DNA from: Brevibacillus choshinensis
GTDB taxonomy: Bacteria; Bacillota; Bacilli; Brevibacillales; Brevibacillaceae
Assembly (NCBI RefSeq): GCF_016811915.1
Contig: NZ_CP069127.1
Location: forward strand, 4,638,501 to 4,702,500
Direction of reading: 5' to 3'
Length of the DNA: 64,000 nt
The stretch's first letter is position 1. Every line of letters begins with the position of its first letter. The position numbers and the translations under genes are program-made. A model generated the notes under the pieces. The model did not search any database and had not been told where the DNA came from. It saw nothing but the letters and a program-made list of their open reading frames with translations. Below, piece by piece: positions 44,159 through 52,585 of this stretch.

Positions 44159-45529
44159 ATGTCACAAAAAGTGCCGTTTTCTTTTGTTGTCATTATAGGA
44201 TTCATGTTGTTTGCATTGTTTTTTGGAGCCGGTAATTTGATCTTTCCACCTATGCTGGGTCAATTGGCAGGAACAAATGTATGGCTGGCCAATGCAGGCT
44301 TTTTAGTTACGGGCGTGGGATTGCCGCTCCTGGCGATCACTGCTTTTGTTTATTCCGGCCAAGACGATTTACGTTCGTTAGCGAATCGTGTCCACCCGTT
44401 ATTCGGCATGGTATTCACGGTTATTCTTTATTTGGCCATCGGTCCATTTTTCGCTATCCCTCGGTCTGGCAATGTATCTTTTGAAATTGGGGTCAAGCCA
44501 TTCCTATCTGAATCGGCTGGCTCCCTCCCGCTCATTCTTTTCACTATTTTGTTTTTTGCCACTGCCTGTCTCTTATCACTCAATCCTGGTAAAATCATCA
44601 ACGTGGTCGGGAAAATTTTAACGCCAATCAAATTGACTTTTATCGGATTTATTGTCTTGACAGCAGTGATCCGTCCCATTGGAGCTCTGCAAGCCCCGTC
44701 TGAGGATTACACGAAACATGTATTTTTCAAAGGCTTTCAAGAAGGCTATTTAACCCTGGATGCTCTCGTCGCTTTTGTTTTCGGGATCATTATCGTGAAT
44801 GCCATTAAGGAAAAAGGAGTAACGACCAAAAAACAGATATTGGCCACGTGTGCAAAGGCGACGATGATCGCAGGTACGCTCCTCGTTCTTTTTTATTCGG
44901 CTCTTTCCTATATGGGTGCTTCTAGTGTGGAAAAATTGGGCCATTTGGAAAACGGGGCTGAGGTTTTGGCGAAGGTTTCGAATTATTATTTCGGTTCCTA
45001 TGGTGCCGTTTTATTGGGATTCATGATTACAGTGGCGTGCTTGACAACCAGTGTAGGGCTCATAACGGCGTGCTCTTCCTTTTTCCATCTGTTGTTTCCG
45101 AGCATCTCATACAAAAAAATTGCCGTGGTTTTATCGGTTTTCAGTGCAATTGTCGCAAATATCGGATTAACGGAGCTAATCAAGGTATCTGTTCCGATCT
45201 TAATGACGATGTACCCCATTGCTATCTCACTATTGTTCTTAACATTTCTGCACAAAGCATTTCGTGGTTGGCCCGAGGTATATCAAGGAAGCTTGCTTTT
45301 CACCTTTATCATCAGTTTGTTCGATGGATTGAATGCGGCCGGATTGCACATCGCTGTCATTCAAAATATGTTCACTCAGTACCTTCCCTTTTACGAGGTA
45401 GGCTTAGGCTGGCTGCTTCCCGCTTTCATAGGTGGTTTGTGCGGATACATCTTCCGTGTTTTCCGTAAGAGCAGCCCCCTTCGTTCTTATGCCATCCGGT
45501 TGCATGATGGAAATACCGACGGGCATTGA
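44159..45529 (+). CDS. brnQ: Branched-chain amino acid:cation symporter BrnQ
   Basis: A 456-residue LIVCS-family transporter with 12 helices, importing Leu, Ile and Val with Na+ or H+. Family segments are FALFFGAGNLIFPPMLGQLAG in TM1, GPFFAIPRSGNVSFEIGVKP and TTSVGLITACSSFFH. ATG 44159 follows TAGGAGGTTTTTT; the upstream frame from 44078 lacks a site. The base composition is more AT-rich than most neighbours. It is monocistronic with its own promoter and terminator. Confidence 0.94.
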   Translation: MSQKVPFSFVVIIGFMLFALFFGAGNLIFPPMLGQLAGTNVWLANAGFLVTGVGLPLLAITAFVYSGQDDLRSLANRVHPLFGMVFTVILYLAIGPFFAIPRSGNVSFEIGVKPFLSESAGSLPLILFTILFFATACLLSLNPGKIINVVGKILTPIKLTFIGFIVLTAVIRPIGALQAPSEDYTKHVFFKGFQEGYLTLDALVAFVFGIIIVNAIKEKGVTTKKQILATCAKATMIAGTLLVLFYSALSYMGASSVEKLGHLENGAEVLAKVSNYYFGSYGAVLLGFMITVACLTTSVGLITACSSFFHLLFPSISYKKIAVVLSVFSAIVANIGLTELIKVSVPILMTMYPIAISLLFLTFLHKAFRGWPEVYQGSLLFTFIISLFDGLNAAGLHIAVIQNMFTQYLPFYEVGLGWLLPAFIGGLCGYIFRVFRKSSPLRSYAIRLHDGNTDGH

Positions 45530-45556
45530 TCATGGATCCGCTTTAGCAGGAAAACA

Positions 45557-45590
45557 GCGCCCCCCTAGACAGATGCATCTAGGGGGGGTC
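45557..45590 (+). terminator. Terminator of brnQ
   Basis: CCCCCCTAG and CTAGGGGGG arms (45560-45568, 45579-45587) followed by TCCTTTTGTCTTT. Confidence 0.8.
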
Positions 45591-45708
45591 CTTTTGTCTT
45601 TAAACTGATTCAATCGAACGCTGTCAATCTATTACATCCGTGTTGATGAAAATCTTTCTGAAAGTTGTTATTATAGTTTCAATCATTCAAAAAAGGCGGT
45701 GGGATTTC

Positions 45709-45894
45709 ATGTCACGAACAGAGCTTGCGAAACAACGGCTCGAAGGTTACATCGATGACCTCGACCAGCTATTACAAGAGCAGAAAAAGGATTACCCCAA
45801 AATTGTGCGAAGAGCTATCAGTAACGAGATCAACCAGATTCAAAAATCAATAAGGCACTGGGACAATGTCCTTCAATCACAGGCCAGGGATTAA
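45709..45894 (+). CDS. Small coiled-coil protein of unknown function (61 residues)
   Basis: ATG 45709 follows AAGGCGGTGGG. The protein (start MSRTELAKQRLEGYIDDLDQ) is charged and helical throughout, with a likely coiled coil up to QSQARD. It has no membrane span. I do not recognise a family. TTGATG and TGTTAT about 17 bases apart lie upstream near 45640. The stop codon sits in the loop of its terminator. Confidence 0.6.
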   Translation: MSRTELAKQRLEGYIDDLDQLLQEQKKDYPKIVRRAISNEINQIQKSIRHWDNVLQSQARD

Positions 45895-45908
45895 TGGCCT
45901 GTTTTTTT
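45879..45908 (+). terminator. Terminator overlapping stop of the 61-residue gene
   Basis: CAGGCCA (45880-45886) pairs with TGGCCTG (45895-45901), then seven T residues. The TAA lies in the loop. Confidence 0.85.
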
Positions 45909-45984
45909 CTCTGCTCTGAAATTGTGCTTGCCCGCTCATCGAACGAAGGCTCAATTCAGATAGATAACCCCCTTTCGAAACAAG

Positions 45985-46740
45985 CTAGGTTCTTGTTCCG
46001 ATCACGATGGTAGCTTCAAGTTCTTGATCAGTTGCCACTCGCGGAGTTAACCCGTTTCGCGAGAAGATTTCGACGGTTAGCGGCACCTGACGCTCACTCG
46101 TCTCGACCAACAAGTGACCGCCCGGAACGAGCCAAAGCGCCGCCTCGTCTGCCACCCGCCGTATGATGTCAAGTCCGTCTTTACCCCCATTCAGCGCCAC
46201 TGGTCCTTCATATATTCTGGCCTCAGGCGGAAGCAGCCTGATTGACTCGGTTGGTACGTAGGGGGCATTCGCTACCAGGATATCGACGCTGTTCCGCAAT
46301 GTGGCGGGCAGAGGCTCATAAAGATCGCCTACATAGACGTGACCACCGGCCATAGACACGTTCTTTAGAGCACACCTTACTGCGTCGGGATCGATGTCCA
46401 CTGCATGCAACTCGATCCGCTCGAAATTTGCGGCTAGAACGGCACCCAACGCACCCGATCCAGAGCACAGGTCTACCACTACTGCTCCTGACCGTGCCAA
46501 GGCGATAGCTTGGCGGACTAGAAACTCGGTGCGTTGACGTGGTACGAAAACCCCAGCGTCCACGGCTATCCTCAGACCACAGAACTCGGCCCAACCGAGA
46601 ATGTGTTCGAGGGGCAAGCCTGCTATTCGCCTGTTTACCATCTCCTCGAGCTCGGCAGCTGTCCGTGCTGCTGAGATCAGCAATTTGGCCTCATCTTCTG
46701 CGAAAACACAACCAGCAGCCCGAAGCTTGTTTACGATCAA
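45985..46740 (-). CDS. PrmC-like protein N5-glutamine methyltransferase (TIGR03704 type)
   Basis: A 251-residue class I SAM-dependent methyltransferase. The SAM loop is VVVDLCSGSGALGAVLA near residue 88, with an acidic ribose-binding end HAVDIDPDA. The catalytic motif is NAPY in ILVANAPYVPTES, a variant of the NPPY used by PrmC and HemK for glutamine N-methylation. GVFVPRQRTEFLV is also typical. TTG 46740 is the only good start; AGGAG lies about 17 bases upstream, longer than usual. The target protein is unknown. Confidence 0.85.
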   Translation of the reverse strand: MIVNKLRAAGCVFAEDEAKLLISAARTAAELEEMVNRRIAGLPLEHILGWAEFCGLRIAVDAGVFVPRQRTEFLVRQAIALARSGAVVVDLCSGSGALGAVLAANFERIELHAVDIDPDAVRCALKNVSMAGGHVYVGDLYEPLPATLRNSVDILVANAPYVPTESIRLLPPEARIYEGPVALNGGKDGLDIIRRVADEAALWLVPGGHLLVETSERQVPLTVEIFSRNGLTPRVATDQELEATIVIGTRT

Positions 46741-46771
46741 TTCACTAATGGATCATCTACTCCTATCGTAA

Positions 46772-46786
46772 ATGTAATGATTACAT
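46772..46786. promoter_or_regulatory. Perfect 7-1-7 inverted repeat (Fur-family operator-like) upstream of PrmC-like gene
   Basis: ATGTAAT-G-ATTACAT is a perfect 15-base palindrome with one central base, the layout of Fur, Zur and PerR boxes. It shares the GTAATNATTAC core with Zur boxes. It lies about 32 bases before the TTG start, near the expected transcript start. The remaining stretch to 47061 holds no gene that I can see. Confidence 0.45.
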
Positions 46787-47061
46787 ATATTCGTGTTCAT
46801 TAAACGAGACTCCCCGTTCGTTTTACGTTCACCCCCTTCTTCAAGCTGTGATATGGCTGGTGCCATTTTCTACGGTACCATATCATGCCATTTCTGGATA
46901 CTTGTTCATCTATCTGCCTCCTTGCCTGACGAGACTGCCGGTTCACCAGCAACAGGAAGAAAAAGGACCAAGCAAAGACAAATGATGGCGTTCACCTATC
47001 TCGGCCATTTCACATAAATTAGTTTGAAGTTAGCCTAGCTAGAAACGATGGGGGTATTTAG

Positions 47062-47553
47062 GTGATTACTTTCCTCTCTTTTCAGGGGACCGTTACTATG
47101 ATAAGCGATTTTATGACAGGGCAAAATGGGGAAGGGGAAGGCTGTTATAAATTCATAGCTGTAGAAAACGGAACGGGAGCAATCGTTCATTTCGTCGTGT
47201 CACCTGCAACTTACTTTGTTGACCATGCAATGGTCGCAATAGGCGATCTCGTAACTGGATACTATGATGGGAATGCACCTGTTCCTTTTATATACCCTCC
47301 ACAATATCAAGCACTTGTCATGGTAAAACACAGCTCCTTTCAGAATGTAAAAGTAGATTATTTTAATAGTCAGTTGGTTAGCAGTGACGGGCAATTGCAA
47401 CTACATATTTCTCCGTCTACCCAAATGGTGTTAACAAATGGGCAACTATTTACGAAAAACCCGGCGAACCGCGATCTCGTTGTTATCTATGGACCTTCTA
47501 CAAGAAGTATCCCCGCCCAGACCACGCCATACAGAATAATCGTTTTGTGCTAG
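47062..47553 (+). CDS. Hypothetical beta-rich protein (163 residues)
   Basis: GTG 47062 follows GATGGGGG by 9 bases. The protein opens FQGTVTMISDF, continues with IVHFVVSPATYFVD and GDLVTGYYDGNAP, and looks like two OB-like or beta-barrel repeats of about 75 residues. There is no signal peptide, no membrane span and no catalytic motif. I have the impression of a widespread hypothetical protein in Bacilli and Clostridia but cannot name it. The base composition is more AT-rich than its neighbours. A hairpin terminator follows. Confidence 0.6.
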   Translation: MITFLSFQGTVTMISDFMTGQNGEGEGCYKFIAVENGTGAIVHFVVSPATYFVDHAMVAIGDLVTGYYDGNAPVPFIYPPQYQALVMVKHSSFQNVKVDYFNSQLVSSDGQLQLHISPSTQMVLTNGQLFTKNPANRDLVVIYGPSTRSIPAQTTPYRIIVLC

Positions 47554-47592
47554 TGGTTACTAATTCGCGTTCTTGCCATGCTATAACAGGTA

Positions 47593-47627
47593 CGGTTCCT
47601 TGGTCATGACTCTGCCCCAAGGAATCT
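47593..47627 (+). terminator. Terminator of the 163-residue gene
   Basis: TTCCTTGG and CCAAGGAA arms (from about 47594 to 47622), followed by TCTTTTC. Confidence 0.65.
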
Positions 47628-47693
47628 TTTCGCTTTCGGGAAGGTCAGCCTGTGAGAACCCTCCGACGAATACGGTTATACCACCGACTAAAA

Positions 47694-47741
47694 CAAAAAG
47701 GCTCACTTCTCCACATGAACAGGGGGAATGAGCCTTTTCTT
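47694..47741. terminator. Second hairpin ahead of the marR promoter
   Basis: AAAAGGCTCA (47697-47706) pairs with TGAGCCTTTT (47729-47738). It insulates the MarR unit from upstream transcription. The rest of 47554-47891 holds the marR promoter and no gene. Confidence 0.65.
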
Positions 47742-47806
47742 CAAGCTCTCCCCTCTCTTGCTACATCGCTAAAAAACTTTCTTCCCACAAAATGTAACTT
47801 TCCTGA

Positions 47807-47835
47807 TTGACAGATCGAATCGTTGCTCTTATTAT
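47807..47835 (+). promoter_or_regulatory. Sigma-A promoter of the marR gene
   Basis: A perfect TTGACA at 47807-47812, a 17-base spacer, and TATTAT at 47830-47835. The predicted start falls within the operator at 47839-47850. Confidence 0.75.
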
Positions 47836-47838
47836 TTG

Positions 47839-47850
47839 TTGTACATACAA
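47839..47850. promoter_or_regulatory. MarR operator 1
   Basis: TTGTACATACAA, a near-perfect inverted repeat overlapping the expected transcript start of marR. The exact reverse complement occurs at 48368-48379 ahead of the MFS gene, which supports a shared regulator site. Confidence 0.65.
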
Positions 47851-47891
47851 AATAGAAATTCATCAAGCCTACCCCACGTGGAGGAAAGAAG

Positions 47892-48344
47892 ATGACCCAC
47901 CCAATGAATCAAGAACCTGAAAAAGATGAGTCTTTTCTTCAAGACTGCCTGTACTTTACCACCAACCGTCTGAGTCGGGCGATTACGCGCATGGCCGACG
48001 AGGCGTTTGCCACCACAGGATTGACGCCCGCTTACGGATATCTCATTCGTCTTGTGATTGGATCCCCAGGCATTACTCAAAAGGAGCTTTCCGAAAAGCT
48101 GTCCATTACTCCTTCGACACTGACCCGTTTCGTCGACAAGCTTGAGACCAAGCAGCTCGTGGAGCGTAAAGTTCACGGAAAGACCGTCATGGTATACCCG
48201 ACCGAGAAGGGTATAGAGCTGGGACCGACTCTTCGCCAAGCTTCCAAAAGGCTGAAGCAGAACTACGAGGAGATCCTTGGCAAAGAGCTCAGTGATCTGT
48301 TGACTGTGTACTTGACGTCATCTAGCAAGCTGCTGGAAAAATAA
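47892..48344 (+). CDS. MarR-family transcriptional regulator
   Basis: A 150-residue winged-helix regulator: FFTTNR-type dimer helix (LYFTTNRLSRAITRMADEAF), recognition helix region GITQKELSEKLSITPSTLTR, then FVDKLETKQLVERKVHGKTV as the wing. CGTGGAGGAAAGA precedes ATG 47892. It very likely represses itself and the following MFS gene through the two matching operators. The ligand is unknown and probably a substrate of the transporter. Confidence 0.9.
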   Translation: MTHPMNQEPEKDESFLQDCLYFTTNRLSRAITRMADEAFATTGLTPAYGYLIRLVIGSPGITQKELSEKLSITPSTLTRFVDKLETKQLVERKVHGKTVMVYPTEKGIELGPTLRQASKRLKQNYEEILGKELSDLLTVYLTSSSKLLEK

Positions 48345-48367
48345 CCAGCTGACGATTCTTTTTACCT

Positions 48368-48379
48368 TTGTATGTACAA
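48368..48379. promoter_or_regulatory. MarR operator 2
   Basis: TTGTATGTACAA, the exact reverse complement of operator 1. It lies 28 bases before the MFS start, between the marR stop and the MFS ribosome binding site. Confidence 0.6.
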
Positions 48380-48407
48380 ACAAAATTATAAAGCGTGGGG
48401 TGTATGT

Positions 48408-49703
48408 ATGGATTCTCTGAATGCGCAAAATGGCTTCAAGCCCAAATCCCGCATGTACTACGGCTGGATCATTGTCCTGCTGACCTTTGTCACTCTTTTG
48501 GTATCCGCAGGGATCCGATCGTTGCCTAGTATTTTGCTGGTCCCTTTTCAGGATGAGTTTGGATGGAGCCGGGGAAGCATCTCCAGCGTTCTCTCCATGG
48601 GGATCTTTCTGTACGGCCTGGTCGGGCCTTTCTCCGCTGCTTTGCTCTTGCGCTTCGGCGTCCGCAAAGTCGTCGTCCTGTCTCTCGCCGTGCTAGCCCT
48701 CAGTTTGGCCGCTACTCCTTTTATGACCGCACTGTGGCAATTTGAGCTTCTTTGGGGTCTTGTCTCCGGTCTTGCTACTGGGATGATGGCCAACGTTTTG
48801 GGTGTGACCGTAAGTAATCTGTGGTTTGTCAAAAGCAAAGGGCTCGTCGTAGGCATGTTGACTGCCAGTGCCGCTACCGGTCAATTGATCTTTCTGCCTT
48901 TGATGGCGAAGCTGACAACGGACTTGGGCTGGAGATACGCGATTGCAACGACTGTCGTTGTCCTGATCCTCGTCTTGGCAGCAGTCGCGATCTGGATGCG
49001 AAACCACCCATCAGACGTAGGCGCTGCTCCTTATGGAACCGAGGAAGTCGTGCCGCCTACACCATTTACCGGCAACATCTTTTTGGCCCCCCTGCAAATT
49101 CTGCGTTATGCCATGGAAAATTCTACCTTCTGGTTGCTCTCGGGGACCTTCTTCTTCTGCGGTTTTTCCACGAATGGCCTTATCGGTACTCATCTTATCG
49201 CCGCCTGTGGAGATTTTGGTCTACCGGAAGTGACGGCCGCTGGCTTGCTCGCCTTGATGGGATTGTTCGATCTTGTCGGCACGACGATCTCCGGCTGGCT
49301 GTCGGATCGCTTTGACAACCGCTGGCTCCTGTTCTGGTACTACGGACTGCGCGGCTTGTCCTTGCTGTTCTTGCCGTATGCCCTGGATTCCACGCCGACG
49401 ATGCTCATCATCTTCTCCGTATTCTACGGCTTGGACTGGATCGCGACTGTACCGCCGACTGCCAAGCTGTCCAGTCAAGTGTTTGGCAAAGAGAAGTCAG
49501 GAATGATCTTTGGCTGGATCGTCGTTGCCCACCAGGTAGGGGCTTCCGCCGCGGCTTATGGGGCAGGCGTCATGCGCGACTGGCTCGGCACGTACTCCGA
49601 AGCCTTCATGATCGTGGGCTTTGTCTGTTTCTTCGCTTCACTCATGGCGGTCAAAATCAAAAAGCATGTGGATGCAAAAACGAATTCCGCCATTCAAGCA
49701 TAA
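48408..49703 (+). CDS. MFS transporter, oxalate/formate antiporter-like (OFA/MCT type)
   Basis: A 431-residue 12-TM transporter. It opens with KSRMYYGWIIVLLTFVTLLV and FQDEFGWSRGSISSVLSMGI, typical of OFA-type carriers, with VSNLWFVKSKGLVVGMLTAS in the TM4-TM5 region and SGWLSDRFDNRW in the central MFS loop. These usually carry organic anions. ATG 48408 follows GGGGTG; the frame from 48372 begins inside the operator. It forms a unit with the upstream marR gene. Confidence 0.88.
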   Translation: MDSLNAQNGFKPKSRMYYGWIIVLLTFVTLLVSAGIRSLPSILLVPFQDEFGWSRGSISSVLSMGIFLYGLVGPFSAALLLRFGVRKVVVLSLAVLALSLAATPFMTALWQFELLWGLVSGLATGMMANVLGVTVSNLWFVKSKGLVVGMLTASAATGQLIFLPLMAKLTTDLGWRYAIATTVVVLILVLAAVAIWMRNHPSDVGAAPYGTEEVVPPTPFTGNIFLAPLQILRYAMENSTFWLLSGTFFFCGFSTNGLIGTHLIAACGDFGLPEVTAAGLLALMGLFDLVGTTISGWLSDRFDNRWLLFWYYGLRGLSLLFLPYALDSTPTMLIIFSVFYGLDWIATVPPTAKLSSQVFGKEKSGMIFGWIVVAHQVGASAAAYGAGVMRDWLGTYSEAFMIVGFVCFFASLMAVKIKKHVDAKTNSAIQA

Positions 49704-49746
49704 GAAAGGTGCCATTGCGAAACCGATCGCGATGGCACCTTTTTTA
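49704..49746. terminator. Bidirectional terminator between two MFS genes
   Basis: AAAGGTGCCAT and ATGGCACCTTT arms with extra GCG/CGC pairing and a T6 run on the plus strand. It serves the convergent genes ending at 49703 and 49771. Confidence 0.85.
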
Positions 49747-49770
49747 TGCTTCCATGATAAGGGACGCTGT

Positions 49771-50973
49771 TCAGGAAGTCCCTTTTTGCAGTCTGCTTTT
49801 TTTCTCTCTGAGAGTTAAAACGAAACAAACGATCAAGATGATACATGCAATCGTATACGGATAATCAATATCCAGATCGAACAAATATCCCGCTACGATA
49901 GGCCCGATAATATTGCCGAGACTGGTAAAGGCTGAGTTGAGACCGGCGACATAGCCTTGTTGATCCCGGGCCACCATTGAAAGCTGCGTACTGATGGCGG
50001 GACGCAATATGTCGATCGCCAGAAATATGATGAACGTAACGGCAAAAATCATCCAGAATGTGTGGACGAAAAGCGTCAACAGAATAAAAACCCCAGCAAA
50101 GAGAAGGCAGACCGAAATGACACGATCCTCGCCAAAACGATTCAATATCCAGCTAAAGGCTGTAAGCTGGACCACAGCGCCGGCTATGGAACCGAATGTA
50201 ATGATAAAGGCAATATCTTTCGGCTCAAACCCGAATTTATGATCGACAAACAATCCAAACACCGTTTCAAAATTCGCCAGCCCGAAAGTCATGACAAAAA
50301 CGATGATCAAGCTTAAAAAATAGGGCTCCCGGTAGGCAAACCTCAATTGCATAAGGAGGCTGCCCTGTTGCTTTTCTGGAGATGAAGATTCCGCTTCATC
50401 TTCTTTTGCAGGGAGAGATTCCTGCAGGATCACCAATGTGATGCATCCAGCGATCACTCCCGCAACAGCGGCGCTATAAAAGGGCACCCGGATCCCAAAT
50501 TCAGCAATATAGCCGCCAATGCCTGGCCCAATGATAAAACCTGTCGTAATGGCTGCGGTAATATACCCCATCCCGGTTGCGCGTTCTTCTGTCGTTGTGA
50601 CATCCGCAGCATAAGCCATGACAGCTGGCATGATCATCGCGGCACTGATGCCCCCCAGCAACCTGGAAATAAAAAGCAACCAGGAGGAGCTGGCTAGCCC
50701 GAACAGCCATTCTGAGAGGGCAAACACGAGCATCCCGATGACAATCATCCTTTTTCGTCCGAATGAATCAGACAATCTGCCGGCCAAGGGCGAAAAGAGC
50801 AGCTGCGTCAGCGAAAAGGCCGCGACCAACAGGCCGATGATCCCCCCGGTAATTCCCAAACTCTCCATAAACTTCGGCATAATCGGTATGACCAGGCCGA
50901 TCCCCGTAAAAACAAGAAACAGATTGAGCATAAGGATCAGCAATGCTCCCCGATTTTTTACGAGTAGCGCCAT
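49771..50973 (-). CDS. MFS multidrug efflux transporter (DHA1 type)
   Basis: A 400-residue 12-TM drug:proton antiporter. The motif A loop is GRLSDSFGRKRMIVIG after TM2, and motif C is GFIIGPGIGGYIAEFG in TM5, which marks efflux rather than uptake. GGAGGAATAAAGA precedes ATG 50973. It follows a TetR gene by 65 bases on the same strand and is thus probably derepressed when the TetR protein binds a drug. Confidence 0.9.
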   Translation of the reverse strand: MALLVKNRGALLILMLNLFLVFTGIGLVIPIMPKFMESLGITGGIIGLLVAAFSLTQLLFSPLAGRLSDSFGRKRMIVIGMLVFALSEWLFGLASSSWLLFISRLLGGISAAMIMPAVMAYAADVTTTEERATGMGYITAAITTGFIIGPGIGGYIAEFGIRVPFYSAAVAGVIAGCITLVILQESLPAKEDEAESSSPEKQQGSLLMQLRFAYREPYFLSLIIVFVMTFGLANFETVFGLFVDHKFGFEPKDIAFIITFGSIAGAVVQLTAFSWILNRFGEDRVISVCLLFAGVFILLTLFVHTFWMIFAVTFIIFLAIDILRPAISTQLSMVARDQQGYVAGLNSAFTSLGNIIGPIVAGYLFDLDIDYPYTIACIILIVCFVLTLREKKSRLQKGTS

Positions 50974-51037
50974 TCTTTATTCCTCCAATGCTGCACAAAT
51001 ACCGAATAAACATTCTAGATTGATACAAAAAAAGGGG

Positions 51038-51637
51038 CTACCTAGGGTTTTTGACAATTCCGTGCAAAAACACATCCATAGCCAACCGGTAAGCCGCCAG
51101 CGCTTCCTCCCGATTCATTCTTTGGGTATGCTGACATAATCCAGCCATCAAGCTGTCCAAGATCACGGCGAGTCCGGCAACATTCGTGCTTTCAAATTCG
51201 CCGTTTTCGACCCCTTTTTGCAGCAGCTGCTGATTAAAGTCAAGATAGCCTTTCACCATTTCATTGATCCGCTCCACTACATCCGTAGCTTTCTCTGCGT
51301 TATTGAAAAACTCATCCACCGCTTTGGTTAGCGGATGATTCAATTGATCAAGAGCCAGATGCTCGGCCATGCCGTACAATTTATCGATCGTTGTCGGGTA
51401 TAGCTTTTCTTTGGTCAACCATGTTTCTTCCCATTCCCGGTTCCAATCTTCAATCAGATGTAAAAATAGCCCTTCCTTGCTTTTGAAATGATAATAGATG
51501 TTGCCCGCGCTGCATCCAGTCGCTTTCACAATTTCTTCGATGGATGTGGCTTTGTAGCCTTTTTGTACAAATAAAGCTCTGGCAGCATCAGCGATCTTCT
51601 TTTTCGTATGCTCGGTTTGCTGTTTCTTTTTGTTCAC
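51038..51637 (-). CDS. TetR-family repressor of the MFS efflux gene
   Basis: A 199-residue regulator. The N-terminal helix-turn-helix is ATSIEEIVKATGCSAGNIYY followed by HFKSKEGLF, and the rest is a ligand-binding helical domain. GTG 51637 has AGGAG in the GGGAGGAGCAG just upstream and is preferred over ATG 51673. A perfect palindrome lies in the promoter (51688-51709), so autorepression is expected. The MFS gene follows in the same transcript. Confidence 0.9.
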   Translation of the reverse strand: MNKKKQQTEHTKKKIADAARALFVQKGYKATSIEEIVKATGCSAGNIYYHFKSKEGLFLHLIEDWNREWEETWLTKEKLYPTTIDKLYGMAEHLALDQLNHPLTKAVDEFFNNAEKATDVVERINEMVKGYLDFNQQLLQKGVENGEFESTNVAGLAVILDSLMAGLCQHTQRMNREEALAAYRLAMDVFLHGIVKNPR

Positions 51638-51687
51638 ACCTGCTCCTCCCACTCGATTCGTTTTGTACGCCAAATCGGAACCGTTCT

Positions 51688-51709
51688 ATACTGAATCTTT
51701 ATTCAGTAT
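51688..51709. promoter_or_regulatory. TetR operator in the tetR-MFS promoter
   Basis: A perfect inverted repeat ATACTGAAT-CTTT-ATTCAGTAT. On the minus strand it falls between a -35-like TTACAA and a -10-like TATAGA. The rest of the 356-base gap up to 52029 shows no gene; an open frame from 51758 has no ribosome binding site. Confidence 0.75.
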
Positions 51710-52029
51710 TGTAAGCGATAATAGCAAACTTGGCAAACCCTCTCCACAGCCCATTTATTGGAGCCATTCATGCGGTTTTGTAGAAGAATGGTGAGAGTAC
51801 AGGTCTGCCTCCCTAGCAGAAGCTGGCACTTTTCCCTATTTGCGAGCCGTCCTGAATCTTGCGGTTCCCTTTGGTTTCAACAAGATGATCCACTCCATTC
51901 TTCCTACCTTGCAACGAAAAATTTGATAAACTGGAAATTGTTTCACACTCTCTTTTTATTGAAAGGACTGAATGATGCCCAGGTAAAAATTACGATTCCA
52001 TTCAGATCAACAAATGGGGAGGTAATTTT

Positions 52030-52584
52030 ATGGAAATGAAACATTTAGAAACCCAAAGATTATTACTTAGACCAATCGAACTCAATGATGCGCCTTCGTT
52101 ATTTACCTTTTGGTCCGACCCTAATGTTTCAAAACATATGAACATTGAAACGTTTTCAGAGGTTACGCAGGCTGAACAAATGATTTTACTTCTTCAAAAA
52201 CTTAGCGTTGAACAAAAAGCATGCCGTTGGACAATTCTTCTAAAGCATACCAGTCAAGTTATAGGCTCGTGTGGTTTCAATTATTTTGATTTCGAAAATG
52301 AAAGAACGGAAATTGGTTACGACCTTGGTTACCCCTTTTGGGGAAATGGTTATATTCCTGAAGCCTTACAATCATTAATTTCTTTTGGCTTTCATGAGCT
52401 AGGCTTAAATAGAATCGAAGCAAAGGTTGAGCCTGAAAACATAAACTCACTAAAGGTCTTAAAAAAATTACATTTTGTCGAAGAAGGCACACTGCGACAA
52501 TATGAGAAATCAAAGGGTCAGTTAGTTGACTTGATCATGTTTTCTGTATTACGGAATGATTGGATTGAACATACCAACGCATAG
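52030..52584 (+). CDS. GNAT acetyltransferase, RimJ/RimL-like
   Basis: A 184-residue acetyltransferase opening with TQRLLLRPIELNDAPSLFTF, as in RimJ/RimL and related antibiotic or protein N-acetyltransferases. The acetyl-CoA region is EIGYDLGYPFWGNGYIPEA, and the end is NSLKVLKKLHFVEEGTLRQY. GGGGAGGTAATTTT precedes ATG 52030. The gene is markedly AT-rich compared with its surroundings, a sign of horizontal gain. It runs directly into a truncated nucleotidyltransferase remnant. Confidence 0.88.
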   Translation: MEMKHLETQRLLLRPIELNDAPSLFTFWSDPNVSKHMNIETFSEVTQAEQMILLLQKLSVEQKACRWTILLKHTSQVIGSCGFNYFDFENERTEIGYDLGYPFWGNGYIPEALQSLISFGFHELGLNRIEAKVEPENINSLKVLKKLHFVEEGTLRQYEKSKGQLVDLIMFSVLRNDWIEHTNA

Positions 52585-52585
52585 C

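Noticed and set aside
47832..48239. 135-codon frame opposite marR
   Set aside because: Antisense to a clear MarR gene and covers its promoter.
51758..52039. 93-codon open frame upstream of the GNAT gene
   Set aside because: No ribosome binding site, no recognisable protein pattern, and it overlaps the GNAT start.
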